Source: Blastobasis lacticolella (lineage: Eukaryota; Arthropoda; Insecta; Lepidoptera; Blastobasidae). From it: a DNA stretch of 64,000 bases. Location: positions 4,166,501 to 4,230,500 of the forward strand of contig LR990050.1 of the NCBI GenBank assembly GCA_905147135.1. The letters run 5' to 3'. Shown in pieces: positions 21,129 to 32,120 of the stretch; position 1 is the stretch's first letter; every line of letters begins with the position of its first letter. The position numbers and the translations under genes are program-made. The notes under the pieces are model-generated. The model was not told the origin of the DNA, did not search any database, and worked only from the letters and a program-made list of their open reading frames with translations.

Positions 21129-22670
21129 CAAACAAGTCGGGCATTTGACCGCCATCTCACCTGTTGGTAAGTGACGATGCGGCCGAAGATGAAGCATGCC
21201 CGTCTTGGAACAGCCTATTCACTCTAGCCTTAAAGGCATCCAGATTATATTGATCAGGGAACACACTCGCAGGCAAAGCGTTCCATTCCTTAGCCGTACG
21301 CATTATAAAGGTCGAGCCAAAGCGGTTCGTGCGGATGGCTGGAAGATCCACGACATAAGGATGAAGCGCTCGCCCGGATCGCGTTTCCCGATGGCGGAAA
21401 GGGGCCGGCGGAATGAGGTCGTGCAGCTGCTTCGCACACTCTCCGAAATGTAATCTGTAGAAGACCGACAGACGCGCAACCCAACGCCGATGTTCGAGGC
21501 TCTGCAGCCTAGCCTTAATCAACCGCGGGTCACAAATTATCTTCTTTGCACGTTTTTCCACCGAATCCAAAGCCGCCAGTTGATATTTAGCTGATCCATC
21601 CCAGAGGTGGCAGCAGTACTCCATGCAGGACCGCACTTGTGCTTGATATAACTGAAGCAACTGCCTAGAAGTGAAGTACCGCCTAACCTTCGAGAGGATA
21701 CCAAGTTTTTTTGCTGCAGTCTTTGCCTTGGATTCGATGTACTGACCGAAGTTGAGATTTGAAGATAACTCAACACCAAGAAGCTGTAGGTTGTCGGTAA
21801 TTTCCACAGGAACATCCCGAAAAGTTGGAGTAAGATGGAATGGACTCCTTTTGGCGGAAAACAAACACGCCTGAGTTTTGGTTGCGTTGAACGCCACCAG
21901 ATTGGCATCGCCCCAATCAGAAACTGCCTTGAGAGCTATGTCCAAACGATCAACCATGGCCTCTCGACAAGACTGAATATCGTCCCTGCTGGCTTTTGCC
22001 TCCGACAGATATCTATCCGTTACCGTGCTGTCATCTGCATACCCAAAGGTACCTGGTACAAGCAGATTGTTAATATGCAGCAGGAATAAAGTCGCGGACA
22101 GTACAGATCCCTGAGGAACTCCCGCGTCGATAGCCTGGAGATTAGACGAGTAGCCATCGATAACTACACGGATTGAACGTTCACTCAAAAAATCTGATAT
22201 CCAGGTGCAAAAGCCAACAGGAATACCAAATGAAGGAAGCTTGCTTAGAAGGCAAGCATGCCAAACCCTGTCAAAGGCCTTAGAAATATCAAGAGACACA
22301 GCAATGGCCTCGCCATGTCTCTCAATGGCCTCACTCCATAATTGTGTGGCATACACCAGAAGGTCCCCAGTAGACCGACCACGGCGGAATCCGTACTGGT
22401 GATCGCTGAGGAGATCGTTACCTTCAAGATGCGCAAGGAGTTTATTGTTCAGCGCACGTTCCATAATCTTACAGAGTATGGAAGTGACCGAAATAGGGCG
22501 GTAATTGGAAGGGTCGGCACGGCTGCCTTTTTTTGGCACGGGCTGCACATTGGCAAGCTTCCACGACTTAGGTACAATACCAGTCTCAAGTGAGAGGCGA
22601 TACAGGCGCGTGAGAACAGGAGACAGCTCGGGGGCACAACTACGCAGGACTATTAATTTTCCTAGCACTG
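21098..22670 (-). mobile_element. JOCK-1: jockey-like LINE, 5'-truncated, open RT, poly(A) tail
   Basis: A 503-codon frame runs from 22668 to 21157 on the minus strand. It covers the reverse transcriptase from the finger region (CAPELSPVLTRLYRLS, KLANVQPVPKKGSRADPSNY) through motif A (VSLDISKAFDRVWHA), motif B (GVPQGSVLSATLFLLHINN) and the catalytic YADD at 22030-22041 (residues 210-213) to the thumb and a C-terminal MRTAKEWNALPASVFPD segment. The 3' end is a 27-base A run on the minus strand (T at 21098-21124), so it is poly(A)-tailed as jockey elements are. There are no stops in the retained part. The first codon shown is GTG and is only where homology begins; the endonuclease and ORF1 are lost. 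Further 3' scraps of this family lie at 29215 and 43420. Confidence 0.9.
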
Positions 22671-22674
22671 ACGT

Positions 22675-22824
22675 AGGTACCTAATAACATAAAAGGATTA
22701 CCTTGTTATTTGGTTTCTGTGAATAGATTCTTTATCCAACGTAACTATGACGTAAAGGCATCGCTGATTACCTACAGTAATAAGTATTATAAATAGAGGC
22801 ACTGTTGGTATGTCAGTTTGTTGG
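22675..22824. other. Short spacer
   Basis: AT-rich, no feature. CAACGTAA at 22737-22744 also occurs next to the poly(T) at 21090-21097 and might be a duplicated target of JOCK-1, but the gap of about 65 bp makes this uncertain. Confidence 0.35.
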
Positions 22825-23740
22825 TAAGAGCGTCGGTGGTCTAGGGGTGTACGGGTCCGACTCGTAACCGAGATGTACCGGGTTCGAACCCCAGTGTCGC
22901 CGTGTACTAAGGACTCTTTTCTGAGTTATGTATATTAGTTGAACAATCATTATCATCATCATTATCATTTATTTATTCATCAGATTCATATTATGGCTAC
23001 ATTTTCTTAAAACAAAAAGTTTACATAATTGAATGATACGTCATAGTAAAAATATTGGAAAAATTTAGTTCTTTAATGTCATCGGGGTGTTTGTTATATA
23101 ATTTCGGTCCCATCACAACAGGGTCCTTGGTGACCAGCGCAAGTCGCGTGGGCACGGTCACAAGCCGGCGAGCGTTGTGCGTATTCATTCGTGTGTCGGT
23201 TACACGTGTAAACGAACCTAGGTTATCCCTCGTATACATCACCATTTCGTAGATATACAGAGAGCATACCTTAAGAATTCGATTTTCCTTACATAGACAT
23301 CGACATGAAGTTTTTCTATTTACACCTTCGATTATACGTAGAGCACGTTTTTGCAAGATTAGAACTCTTTCACTGTCCTATGAATTACCCCACAACAAAA
23401 TACCATATGAGATTATGGAATGAATGTAAGCATAATATATATTTAGCAAAATATTTTTATGCACTAATCTGCTCATCTCGCGATAACCGATAACAATAGC
23501 AATAACCATAACCGATAGCAATAACCGATGCTCTTACGGTAAGGGTAAACTGTGTGATGAAACCTGCACATTCAGGCGACTGACTGTGTAACCCTGATCC
23601 AATATGGACAGGTTCCCCTGGTAGCAGGGACACGGAGGTAAGATGGCAGTAGCTCCACTGTAATTACCTGATCTGCCAACTTCTGGATCATGGACAAGAT
23701 GGACCCCAGGCTCCGGGACATTAACGCCAAGATGACAAGG
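22825..23740 (+). mobile_element. SINE-1 interrupted by a LINE fragment
   Basis: The head is well preserved at 22827-22944: GAGCGTCGGTGGTCTAGGGG, then GGGTTCGAACCCC as B box. The body resumes at about 23517 with TAACCGATGCTCTTACGGTA and runs to 23740. The intervening 560 bp are LINE sequence in the opposite direction. Confidence 0.85.
22945..23505 (-). pseudogene. LINE C-terminal fragment nested in SINE-1
   Basis: The minus strand encodes the RT thumb/C-terminal region: a FWGN-like block upstream of 23360, then QKRALRIIEGVNRKTSC, LKVCSLYIYEMVMYT, VVMGPKLYNKHPDDIKEL (23356-23021). It is related to LINE-K and LINE-S. The 3' end is a CATCATTATCAT-type run at 22945-22975. Confidence 0.75.
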
Positions 23741-23744
23741 ATTG

Positions 23745-24050
23745 CAATTGTTAGAACTATAGCTCCGGTTGTTAAAAACTCAGTAACAGCAAATCCTATC
23801 AAATCTAACGTTGTTGGATTACAACCGACCGTTCCAAGTTGCCATATGTGATTAAAATTTATATACTGTACTTCAACACAGCAGAATTGCTCGAATAATT
23901 ATAAAACTAGTGGACCCCGCTGTACACCTATTTTACCTTTATCTCCCCTTTTTTCTCGCTTATAAACCTTCATCTTAAATCACTGATTCTATTGTTGGAA
24001 AAAGCATTAAAATCCGTTGCTTGGTATAAAATATCTTAGCGTACGATCTA
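23745..24050. other. Spacer with a repeat scrap
   Basis: At 23930-24030 the TATAAACCTTCATCTTAAAT / AATCCGTTGCTTGG sequence repeats the one at 1800. Nothing else. Confidence 0.45.
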
Positions 24051-24219
24051 TTTAAACTGACTTGTCTCATTTGGTTAACAAACAATGCCCAAAATCGCGA
24101 CTTGCCGTATCAATCACGCAACATAATATATTGTGTATAGATGTCTGCTGCAGAATACTGCTGCAGGTTATTATATTATATACATAATTTCCTTAACCAA
24201 ATAACACAAGTCATTTTGG
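24051..24219. repeat. Foldback sequence, possible MITE relic
   Basis: AAACTGACTTGTCTCATTTG (24054) pairs imperfectly with CAAATAACACAAGTCATTTT (24198) across about 120 bp. A second inner pair is the palindrome around CTGCTGCAG. Confidence 0.4.
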
Positions 24220-24221
24220 AC

Positions 24222-24684
24222 AGATTATACATAGATACATACAAATATACTAGAGGCAGACGGCGGGAAGCGCCTTTTTTAACTATGTGTATGTATAGCT
24301 AGATGAGAGACAATAAAGTCCAAAGATAAAAGTAGGACGCCTAATGATGTTTTCACTGCACAGAAGCTACCGCTTTGTGTAAATCTCAAAAACCCCAGAA
24401 CAGAAGGAGCAGCCGGCCCAATAACAAACAAATCGCTTTATAAATATTAAAATATTGAAATCCACTCTATTATGCAGTCAAAACCGTAGAACAACAAATA
24501 CACGGTCGCTGCCCACCACGATAAACTGGTTGAATCCGGTTCAAAGAGGAGTGAATGTATTTAAATCGTAGAGGATTAAACAAAGTAAGTAGTATTTCTT
24601 TTACTTGCGGCTTCGTTTTACTAGATGAGTAAAGAGATGAATGATAGTCTATTTTTAATCCGATCCGATCCGATAGTCTTTTTT
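24222..24684. other. No gene recognised
   Basis: Spacer; no motif supported. Confidence 0.5.
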
Positions 24685-24685
24685 T

Positions 24686-25223
24686 GACGACCTGAGTGGT
24701 TCAGTGGTCAACATCCGGTCTGTCACGCAAGAGGTCCCAGGTTCGATCTCCAGCCGGGCAGAAATCGAAATGATGAATTTTAATTTCTTTTAAGGGTCTG
24801 GGTGTTCTATGTTTAATAAGTATGTATTTAAAAGTATATAAGTGTAAGGTCTAATTAATTAATGCTCAAAATAATGTATTATTATGATTAATTAATATTG
24901 TATCCAGCTTAATCTAGTAAATTGTACTGATTTGTTAACCTTTTTAAGAAGTCAAGTGATGGCTGTATGAGAATAATACCTTCGGTAGCGTTTGACATTT
25001 GAATAATTTATAAGAGTGAGTGTCATTATGTTTTCGGTGGCGATGTATAGAAGATGATTGTAATACCAAAATAACTAATAGTACGGAATAAATCATTGTT
25101 TAGTATTGATAAAACGGAGTTTTACTACATAAGTAGTTTATCAGTTATCTAGCACCCATAACACAAGCTTTGCTTTCTTTGGGGCTAGATGGCGTTGTGT
25201 GAATTTGTCCACGATTATTTATT
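24686..25223 (+). mobile_element. SINE-2 copy interrupted by a solo LTR
   Basis: The tRNA-like head begins ACGACCTGAGTGGTTCAGTG and has a B-box-like AGGTTCGATCTCC. The body with AAATGATGAATTTTAATTTC runs to 24842, is interrupted, and resumes at 25130 with TAAGTAGTTTATCAGTTATC down to GGCGTTGTGTGAATTTGTCC. Confidence 0.85.
24839..25133 (+). mobile_element. Solo LTR, 287 bp, inside SINE-2
   Basis: The insert 24843-25129 starts TGTAAGGTC and ends TTACTACA, so TGTA and TACA form the short inverted ends of an LTR. TAAG is duplicated at 24839-24842 and 25130-25133. AATAAA at 25087-25092 could be the polyadenylation signal. 4-bp duplications suit Gypsy or BEL elements; the family cannot be named from the LTR alone. 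Orientation is inferred from AATAAA. Confidence 0.75.
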
Positions 25224-25234
25224 AATGTTATTAA

Positions 25235-25460
25235 TCCCCGACGAAAAAAGAGGGGTGTTTGATATGTGTATCTGTTGCTTTGTGTATCTGTATGTGGCAT
25301 CGTAGCTCCTGAACGGATGGGCCGATTTGGAAGTTTTCTCTATTTTAAAGCCAGTTTAATCTAGATGGTTCTTAGTTGTTTCATTCAAATCGGTTCAGTA
25401 CTTTAAGAAAATATTTGAGTTTAAATAAACTTGGTCGGGGGTTTTCCGACTTTTTCCGTC
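25235..25460 (+). repeat. Dispersed repeat (CCGACGAAAAAAGAGGGGTG type)
   Basis: It begins CCGACGAAAAAAGAGGGGTG, contains GGCATCGTAGCTCCTGAACG and TTCAAATCGGTTCAGTACTT, and ends near CTTGGTCGGGGGTTTTCCG. This combination is widespread in lepidopteran genomes; its class is not evident here. Confidence 0.55.
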
Positions 25461-25592
25461 GGTTAGGTTATATACTTGAACTACATTTACGTACGTAAAT
25501 TACGTATTACGTAAAAGGCGGTAGGAGGAAAGGCAATGGAACGATCTTAAGAAAAAACGAGCCCCTTGGATATCATACTGGTATCCAAGGAC

Positions 25593-25894
25593 AGCTCAAT
25601 AAAGTAGGTGCCAAATGGATTGGCAGTAGCGAGCGTTGACCTCTCGATCAGAACTAATTCCTATGTGGTCAGAGCAATTGTTGTAATATAAAATGAACAA
25701 ATAATTATTAATAATATTTGTCAAATACCTAATATAAAATAATATGACAAACTGTTCTACTTACATGAAACTTGAAGAATACGATATTTCAATAATTGTA
25801 GCTGTTGCTGTGACAATTTACGAATTAGTGCGATTAAACTGAGAGGTCGACGTCCGCCATTGCCAATTTATTTGGTACATACTATAGTCGAGCT
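25593..25894. mobile_element. 302-bp MITE candidate with long inverted ends
   Basis: AGCTCAATAAAGTAGGTGCC (25593), then AAATGGATTGGCAGT and GCGTTGACCTCTC, pair with the right end (GAGAGGTCGACGTCC, CCATTGCCAATTTATTTGGT, to GAGCT at 25890-25894). The arms are about 55 bp with several mismatches. No coding capacity. Confidence 0.6.
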
Positions 25895-26143
25895 AGCGGC
25901 ACCAATCTATTGGCTATTAATTGCCAAAAATAAGGAAACGCAGATGAGAGGACATAGAAAAGGCGTTAAACGACACGTGTCTGTCAATAAAGCTTCTAAA
26001 TAAAATGTGTACCTTAATCTTCAACGCATATCATCGCAATATTTAATTGCCGCAGAAGTCGATAAGGCGATAGTAATAGTATATCCGAGACATAATATAA
26101 TAATATCCAAACAACTTCGTCAAACACGCGTAAAACAGAGCAC
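25895..26143. other. No gene recognised
   Basis: Spacer, nothing supported. Confidence 0.5.
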
Positions 26144-26410
26144 GGGAGCCTTCTCATCATCATCACCGTCTTAGCGCTTATCCCGGCCTCTGCCAGGGTC
26201 CGCTTTCCTACTCAATCTTCTCCACTTCGCCCGGTATTCGGCATCCCCTTGTCGTAAGCCGTTGGCTCTCGCATTCGACTCAGCAATGTCAATCCATTGC
26301 TTCTTGGGTTGCCCACGGGGCCTCTTTTCTGATACCGGCAGGTTCAGGCAGGTAATTTCCCACGTATCCCTGAGGCTTACGCAACACGTGACCAAGCATT
26401 GGAGCCTTCT
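26144..26410 (-). mobile_element. RTE-2 C-terminal fragment with 10-bp duplication
   Basis: On the minus strand the element (26400-26154) encodes a SLRDTWEITCLNLPVSEKR stretch, PKKQWIDIAESNARANGL, DAEYRAKWRRLSRKADPG, then a GATGATGATG tail. GGAGCCTTCT is repeated at 26144-26153 and 26401-26410. Best-preserved C-terminus of RTE-2 in the window. Confidence 0.9.
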
Positions 26411-26654
26411 ATTGGTAGGTAAATGTAGTTGACGACTGATCGCAGATTGTCAAAAATTAAAACGAATAATATATGTAATGAAATATCACTTACAAATACA
26501 AAGTTTCTATGTAAATGTTTGTATATTTTTAGCTTCTAAGTTTAAGTTGTTTAGGTGATTTTTTATATCTTTGCAATCATCATCATCTATCTGCCCTAAT
26601 TTCACTAGGTGGAGCTATCACTCATAATTTCGGTACTCATACAACACGTTTTAA

Positions 26655-26912
26655 ATCATATATATGTATCAAAAGGCTGCCTTCCTAAAATGGAACTGGG
26701 TTGGCCATGTAGCCCGAATGTCTGTGGGCAAAACGAATCACCGAATGGATGGCACCTAACGCAAAAAGACGTCGTGGTCGGCCTCAAAAAAGATGGCATG
26801 ACGAATTAGCGACGTATGCGAAAGAGTGGAGAGACCTGGCTACGTGGCTACGTAGCTACGTGGAAAAATGGGAGAGAGGCCTTTGCCCTGGAGAGGGACA
26901 CAAATGACTCCT
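26655..26912 (+). mobile_element. RTE-like C-terminal fragment, another family
   Basis: With frameshifts the plus strand gives KWNWVGHVARM, a RRRGRPQKRWHDELATYAKE-like stretch and REAFALERDT. It resembles RTE-1 in plan (compare LKWQWAGHIARR) but differs in sequence. A GGCTACGT triplet duplication sits at 26837-26862. Confidence 0.65.
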
Positions 26913-26914
26913 AA

Positions 26915-29210
26915 AAAATATGTTTTGAAAACATAAGTGAAAAATAATCCGGCCAATATCTGCTCTTACAGAAATCCTTCACAATCCACAAGAGCGAAAC
27001 AATCTACATTTAATTAAAATATACGTTACCATTTGAATCTAAATTCAACTGGTTTTTGGTGGCTCTGTATGTGAACAGGTATTTTGTGGAGTCTAATTCA
27101 GGTCTCCCTGATTTATGGTCCCGTTCGTGTGTTCCTGTATATTCATGGCGTATTTTCTGGTGGAAATAGAAAATAACATCGGCTTTATTATTACTGAACT
27201 ACAGTTCGTTAATAAATATAACGAACAGTTCGTTATATTTATTATCGAACGATCTACAGCTTTAAATTAGGCTAATAACAAACTAGCTACCTAAGCTTTA
27301 CCTTTTGATGATTGTTATATTTATGTTCATATTATTGTATGATTCATCGTATACAATAAATTGTTAAATAAATAGATAAACAATGCTAACGCAAAGTTCA
27401 GGTATTAAACAAAACCGTTATCTGCGTCTATCCAACAGTTTCTGTTACTTCCTCTACCACACAAAATTACTTTATGCATAAGATTTAAGGATTAATATGC
27501 GTAAAGGTATTGTTCGGTATCGGTATTACAATTCCTTTGTGTTTTCTTTTTGTTCATAATAAAATAATTAACGCGAGAAAGTTAGACTACGCATCGCTGT
27601 TTGATGGTGTCACCATAGTGTACCAATTATTGAATAATAATCTTACAATCATAAGTTTATATTCACGAAAAACAATATATTTTATTTTATTTGGTTATGT
27701 TACTGGGATAAATAATGCACTCCTTTCGAACCAAGCAGGGTGTACAACCTGTGTACTTTGTACCTATTAGAAACCAGGGCGTAATAATCAAAAGCATATT
27801 CATTACTTGGAATAAAGCACAGGCTTCAAAACCAGGTTTGCGCGAATAAGCATGCTTTCAAATTCCAAGCCTGAGGTGCTTCGTCGGCATTTTTGTAAGG
27901 CAGGTTTGCTTTTTTCCAAAATCATAGTGGGGTCTTAATACCTTAATTAAAACCTATCGATTTCTATTCGGAAATAGACACAAAATGTTTTTGAATGAGA
28001 ATAATAATAGGAATAAAGACATGTATTGCCACAAGACACCACGACACGACAAAAGATTAACAAATTTAAAAATAATAATACTAAAAAGGAGTAACAAATA
28101 AAAATACATTGTCCTACGTAGATAAGGGTCAGCTTGTGCTGTGAACCGCGAGGCGTCTCACAGCACTGGTTTTCAGTGGGCCCTCGTGCGACACGGGCGT
28201 GTACCACCTTCATCCACGTTACCTACTTTTTATAATAAATATTGTATAATAAATAAGTAACAGACATAAATACAAAACATACAATAAACTAAATAATTAT
28301 ATTATATATCATTAAAATTATATATAGGTAGTGTATATATACTGCAACCGAATATACTTACACATATCCATAAATAAATAGTAAATATAATTGTACCCAC
28401 TCAAGGGAACGAAACCATCAATTTTAATTGTTTTAGCCCGACAAAGTAGCTGAGACTAGTATATCCGAAACATTTCAGTTTTCTAACAAACGAATCTGAT
28501 AGTTGGACAGCTGCAAACTGCGAAGTTGCTTCGAACGTTTAACACTATGGTTGGAAGCTCGCTTGAGCGAAAAGTTGGCTCACAACGTAGTCTCTCAAAA
28601 CAGCTCTGTATAATGTACTGGGCTGACATAAAGGCAACCTGCGCTACAGTAAGGGTTACAGAAGGTAATAACGATACACATTACCTCGAAATTTATGCTC
28701 AGACTTAATGAAAACTGACCTAATTTACATCCCAATGTACACCCTTAAAGGTCCCTAATGCGTAATTTTATTCAGATTACGATCTTAATTTAAACGAGTT
28801 ATGAAATAACTAGTTGCCACCGCGTTGGATTGGCTGCGTGTTCCTGTTAGTATGAGTACTAATATTCGTATAGCTCTGTTACTAAATTAGTGGATTATCA
28901 CGGCCGTTTCTTGTCTAATATTTTATGGAGAATCCTGAATCGACGCTTGAATATGAAAAAGCTTATTACAGAGTTAAGATGTGATTTTCTAGGATAATAC
29001 GATTTGTTAATTTATGTAATTTTGATTAGGTACTTATTAATAGAGTTGATCATGTGGCGCGTCAGAGGACAAGCAGTATTGACGTCAAGATAGTAATGCG
29101 TTCTTTTTTTTCACTTTTTCACTTCCGGTACTTTCACGTACCGGTAGTACAGAATGTCATTTTATACTTAATACCTGTTAGCATCGAGATCACCATCATA
29201 TTCTTTTTAT
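26915..29210. other. Long stretch without a recognised gene
   Basis: AT-rich. It holds a short palindrome at 27211-27243 (listed separately). Frames at 27510-27770, 27947-28213 and 28526-28708 have no motifs, splice context or repeat support. Confidence 0.45.
27211..27243. repeat. 33-bp near-perfect palindrome
   Basis: AATAAATATAACGAAC (27211-27226), one base, then its exact complement (27228-27243). ACAGTTCGTT just before and CGAACGATCT just after extend the symmetry loosely. Confidence 0.7.
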
Positions 29211-29214
29211 AATT

Positions 29215-29402
29215 GGATAGCACCTGGTGCTAAGTGACGATGCGACCAAAGATGGAGCACGCCTGTCTGGGAACGGCCTATTCACTCTAGCGTTGAAGGC
29301 GTCCAGATTATATTGATCAGGGGAACACACTCGCAACGTGTTCCATTCCTTAGCCGTACGCAACATAAAGGTTGAACCAAAGCGGCTCGTGCGGACAGCT
29401 TA
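29215..29402 (-). mobile_element. JOCK-1 3' fragment
   Basis: It matches 21165-21340 of JOCK-1 on the minus strand, for example GACGATGCGACCAAAGATGG and GCGTCCAGATTATATTGATC. It covers the C-terminal NLDAFKARVNRLF region with small deletions. Confidence 0.85.
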
Positions 29403-29854
29403 ATGTTTGGAGGATACCTTCACTTTGACCGGCCGGTTTTGATATCATTTTATTTAATACTACCTTTTTCCTGCGACTTCCTACGCGTGGAAATAGCTTT
29501 GATGACTAGTAAGCTTTTGTCCGCTTTACCATTTTAAATGACCTTCGTATTGTATGAATTCCAGTACTACGGGGAGGTCAGCTGTAGCTCTGGTTCAACC
29601 AACCCGAAATAGATGAGACATAGTTTAGATTGTACCCTGGTCTTCAAGATATCAAACTAGGAAAACCGAATCAAAATACGTTTAGTAGTTGTTGTGTGAT
29701 GCGCGAACAGACAGACAAACAAAAATTCCAAATAAATACTTTTTGGGCATAGTTGGTCCCAGAATCCTAAACCGACTACTTTTTAAAAAAAATCGTAGAT
29801 ATTCAGACACGTCTTTTTTACAGTTTTATAATAGTATAGATTATCATTAACGTG

Positions 29855-29940
29855 CCAGCTGGACGTTCACTGCAGGACATAAGGCCTCCTCCCAAGATTT
29901 CCACGCCATCCCAGCCTAGTACACGGCAATCCCAGTGATG
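29855..29940 (-). mobile_element. RTE-type 3' scrap
   Basis: CTGGACGTTCACTGCAGGAC and ATAAGGCCTCCTCCCAAGAT are the complement of the GEAY.QQW end of an RTE-1-like element. Confidence 0.5.
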
Positions 29941-30640
29941 AAAACAAACAATTGTAAGCGCTACTGCCTTCTTAAATACACCGATAACGGTTATGGGGAA
30001 ACTTTTATAACATCACGTAAAAATCTGTAACTGCATCGTAAATAATTTCTCCCCTTCTCAAATACTTAATTGAAGTGGTAACAATAAAAGCGTGCACTGC
30101 CACTGCCTAACAGGCCTTCCGACTTGTTTAATTCACTCCCTTACGAGGTTATTACTTCAGCACTGCGCCTACTGCTCAACCAGAAACATCTAACATTATC
30201 ATCAAGTCACAACTTCATTACCTCTGTTTTTAAGAAGACACTCGCTCCCCCTAAAGTTTTAAGTAGGTTACTTATCATAACGCGAATTTCCTTAGTCATT
30301 ATTACTTCGGTTATGTCACGTACAGCGCCCACAGCAAAGTTTAGGTATGTAATAAAGATTGTATCTACAGGCTTCGGAGAATGGAATTTGAGCAAAATTG
30401 CTTTTCGCCTGATTGCCAGTGCAATGGCTTGTTTAATCGCACACCGTATTGTCCTACAGGACAGGTGATGTGCTTATAGGAAACCTATTTGAATATTGTG
30501 GTGATAACTTTCGGTGGTTCACTTAGGCACACACCACATCGGATCCGACTTCGATGAAATCCAGGTCTAGAGGTGTAGTCAGTCATGATGAAGTTGTCAC
30601 TGGTAGCTCTTCTCACATATTAAATACTTCGTCGCAATGC
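29941..30640. other. No gene recognised
   Basis: A 114-codon frame at 30124-30468 (plus) overlaps a 62-codon frame on the other strand. Neither has a motif I recognise. Confidence 0.4.
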
Positions 30641-30644
30641 GACA

Positions 30645-30900
30645 TCAGCCGTGTGGTGTCCGGCAAAGTAGAATAGCACCAACCCCTTACACTCGTAGGG
30701 TCGTACTAGGCGACTAATGTTTTCCGAGGCCAAAAATCAAGAGTCTCCGTATGCTAGAAAATGGGCAGCAGCGTTTTCTATTGTTACATTTGTAATACTG
30801 TGATCTCCAACCTGCCTGCAAGCGTGGAGATTATGGCAACAACCTCCCCTTTCGTCAGAGAGGCCCTAATTCCTGCAGTCGACTGTTATGGGCTGTAACG
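30645..30900 (+). mobile_element. RTE-1-derived nonautonomous element, near full length
   Basis: It starts GCCGTGTGGTGTCCGGCAAA, contains AATAGCACCAACCCCTTACA and ATGGGCAGCAGCGTTTTCT, and ends GGGCTGTAACG. Collinear with the copy at 47652. Confidence 0.8.
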
Positions 30901-31074
30901 AATGCGACATACTCTTTTAACAAAATCGCGCCACTCGCTATCGATATGGAATTCAACCTTGGAGCTAAATTGGTCGCGAACTGTGCGATTCCAAAATAAA
31001 CTTTCTCCCACGCACACTCAGGATGTGGAATGAGCTCCCCGAAAAGTACATAACGGAGTTCTCCAATAAAGGGG

Positions 31075-31150
31075 TGAAAAAAAGGTTTTAAGGGGTCGGC
31101 AGCGCGTGGATGGTTTTGCAAACGTCTATAGTCAGCGGTGACTGGTTACC
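31075..31150 (-). repeat. Rep-D fragment
   Basis: GGGGTCGGCAGCGCGTGGAT followed by GCAAACGTCTATAGTCAGCG is the complement of the Rep-D core. Confidence 0.5.
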
Positions 31151-31399
31151 GGCAGGCAGTAAACTTGTTAAACATCATAGTAGTATAAAATAATTACAAC
31201 GCGACAACTTTCAATCGTACTCTTCAACAATACTTGGTAGAGAGAGGTACTATGCAAAGTAAGACAATTCTGAGAGCAGCTCTTTGCAATAATGAAGTAG
31301 GTAATAATGGTCGTGCGCGTGTCCACACAATCGGCCATCTTTCTGTCGCACGGAAGTAAGAATGTAGTGCAGTCAATTTCCAACTAATTCTTTATTGTA

Positions 31400-31585
31400 C
31401 AGTCATCATTATCATGTCTGCCAATAGACGCCAGTGCTGGGCATTGGTCTCCCCAGCCTTTGTGGGCAAAGGCCGGTCCTGTGCCTTCCGCATCCAGCTG
31501 GTACCTGCGATCTTTACCAGGTCGTCGGTCCACGTTGTGGGAGGCCTACCCACGCTGCGTCTTCCGGTACGTGGTCGCCACTCGC
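31400..31585 (-). mobile_element. RTE-1 3' end fragment
   Basis: Minus-strand match to the last 170 bases of RTE-1: complement of GACGCCAGTGCTGGGCATTG, GGCCGGTCCTGTGCCTTCCG, and TTACCAGGTCGTCGGTCCAC. A TTATCATGTCTG stretch is the worn tail. Confidence 0.85.
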
Positions 31586-31799
31586 GAAATTTGTGATATT
31601 CTACAGCATCATAAACTTATCTCACCCGGGCACGGGAGGTGCTGTTTTAGGAATAGACATGTCAGTTCAAATACATTTCAAAATGAAGTGCCGCCATTTT
31701 TCCAGACTTCGTTCACTTAGTAGCACTTTGAAAACGCACTGCTTGTGAACACGGGTCGGATGGTAGGCATGGTGTAATTAGTACCTATAATACATCGCT

Positions 31800-31990
31800 A
31801 TGAAGGGAGTCATACTAGTGGTAAGAGTCACCCGGTGGTAAGTGAATACGGCCGCCTATGAAACGCAACACCAAGACGGTTTTTACTGGGTCGACAACGC
31901 GTGGGTGATGCCCCTGGCATTGCAAACGTCCATAGGCTGCGATGACTGCTTACCAACAGGCGGGTCGTAAGCTTGTATGCCACCTTAGTG
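31800..31990. repeat. Two Rep-D pieces in inverted orientation
   Basis: ACCCGGTGGTAAGTGAATAC at 31831 is approximately the inverse of CGATGACTGCTTACCAACAG at 31940, and both belong to Rep-D. The spacer holds the TGGGTCGACAACGCGTGGGT segment. Confidence 0.55.
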
Positions 31991-32067
31991 GTTTAAAAAT
32001 ATTTTTTTTCCTTGTTAAGTCACTATTACCTGCTTAAACAAGTTGAAGGCAAATTCCTTTGAGTAAA

Positions 32068-32120
32068 TAAATAATGAATGAATGAATGAATGAATGAATG
32101 AATGAATGAATGAATGAATG
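32068..32120 (-). repeat. AATG/CATT microsatellite forming the LINE-S 3' tail
   Basis: About twelve AATG units on the plus strand mark the 3' end of the minus-strand LINE. Simple-repeat tails in place of poly(A) are usual in the CR1 and RTE groups. Confidence 0.8.

Noticed and set aside
21290..22637. Several 60-125 codon frames on both strands
   Set aside because: All are shadows of the JOCK-1 reverse transcriptase frame.
32068..32120. CRISPR-like array of short repeats
   Set aside because: It is an uninterrupted AATG microsatellite without spacers, at the LINE-S 3' end.
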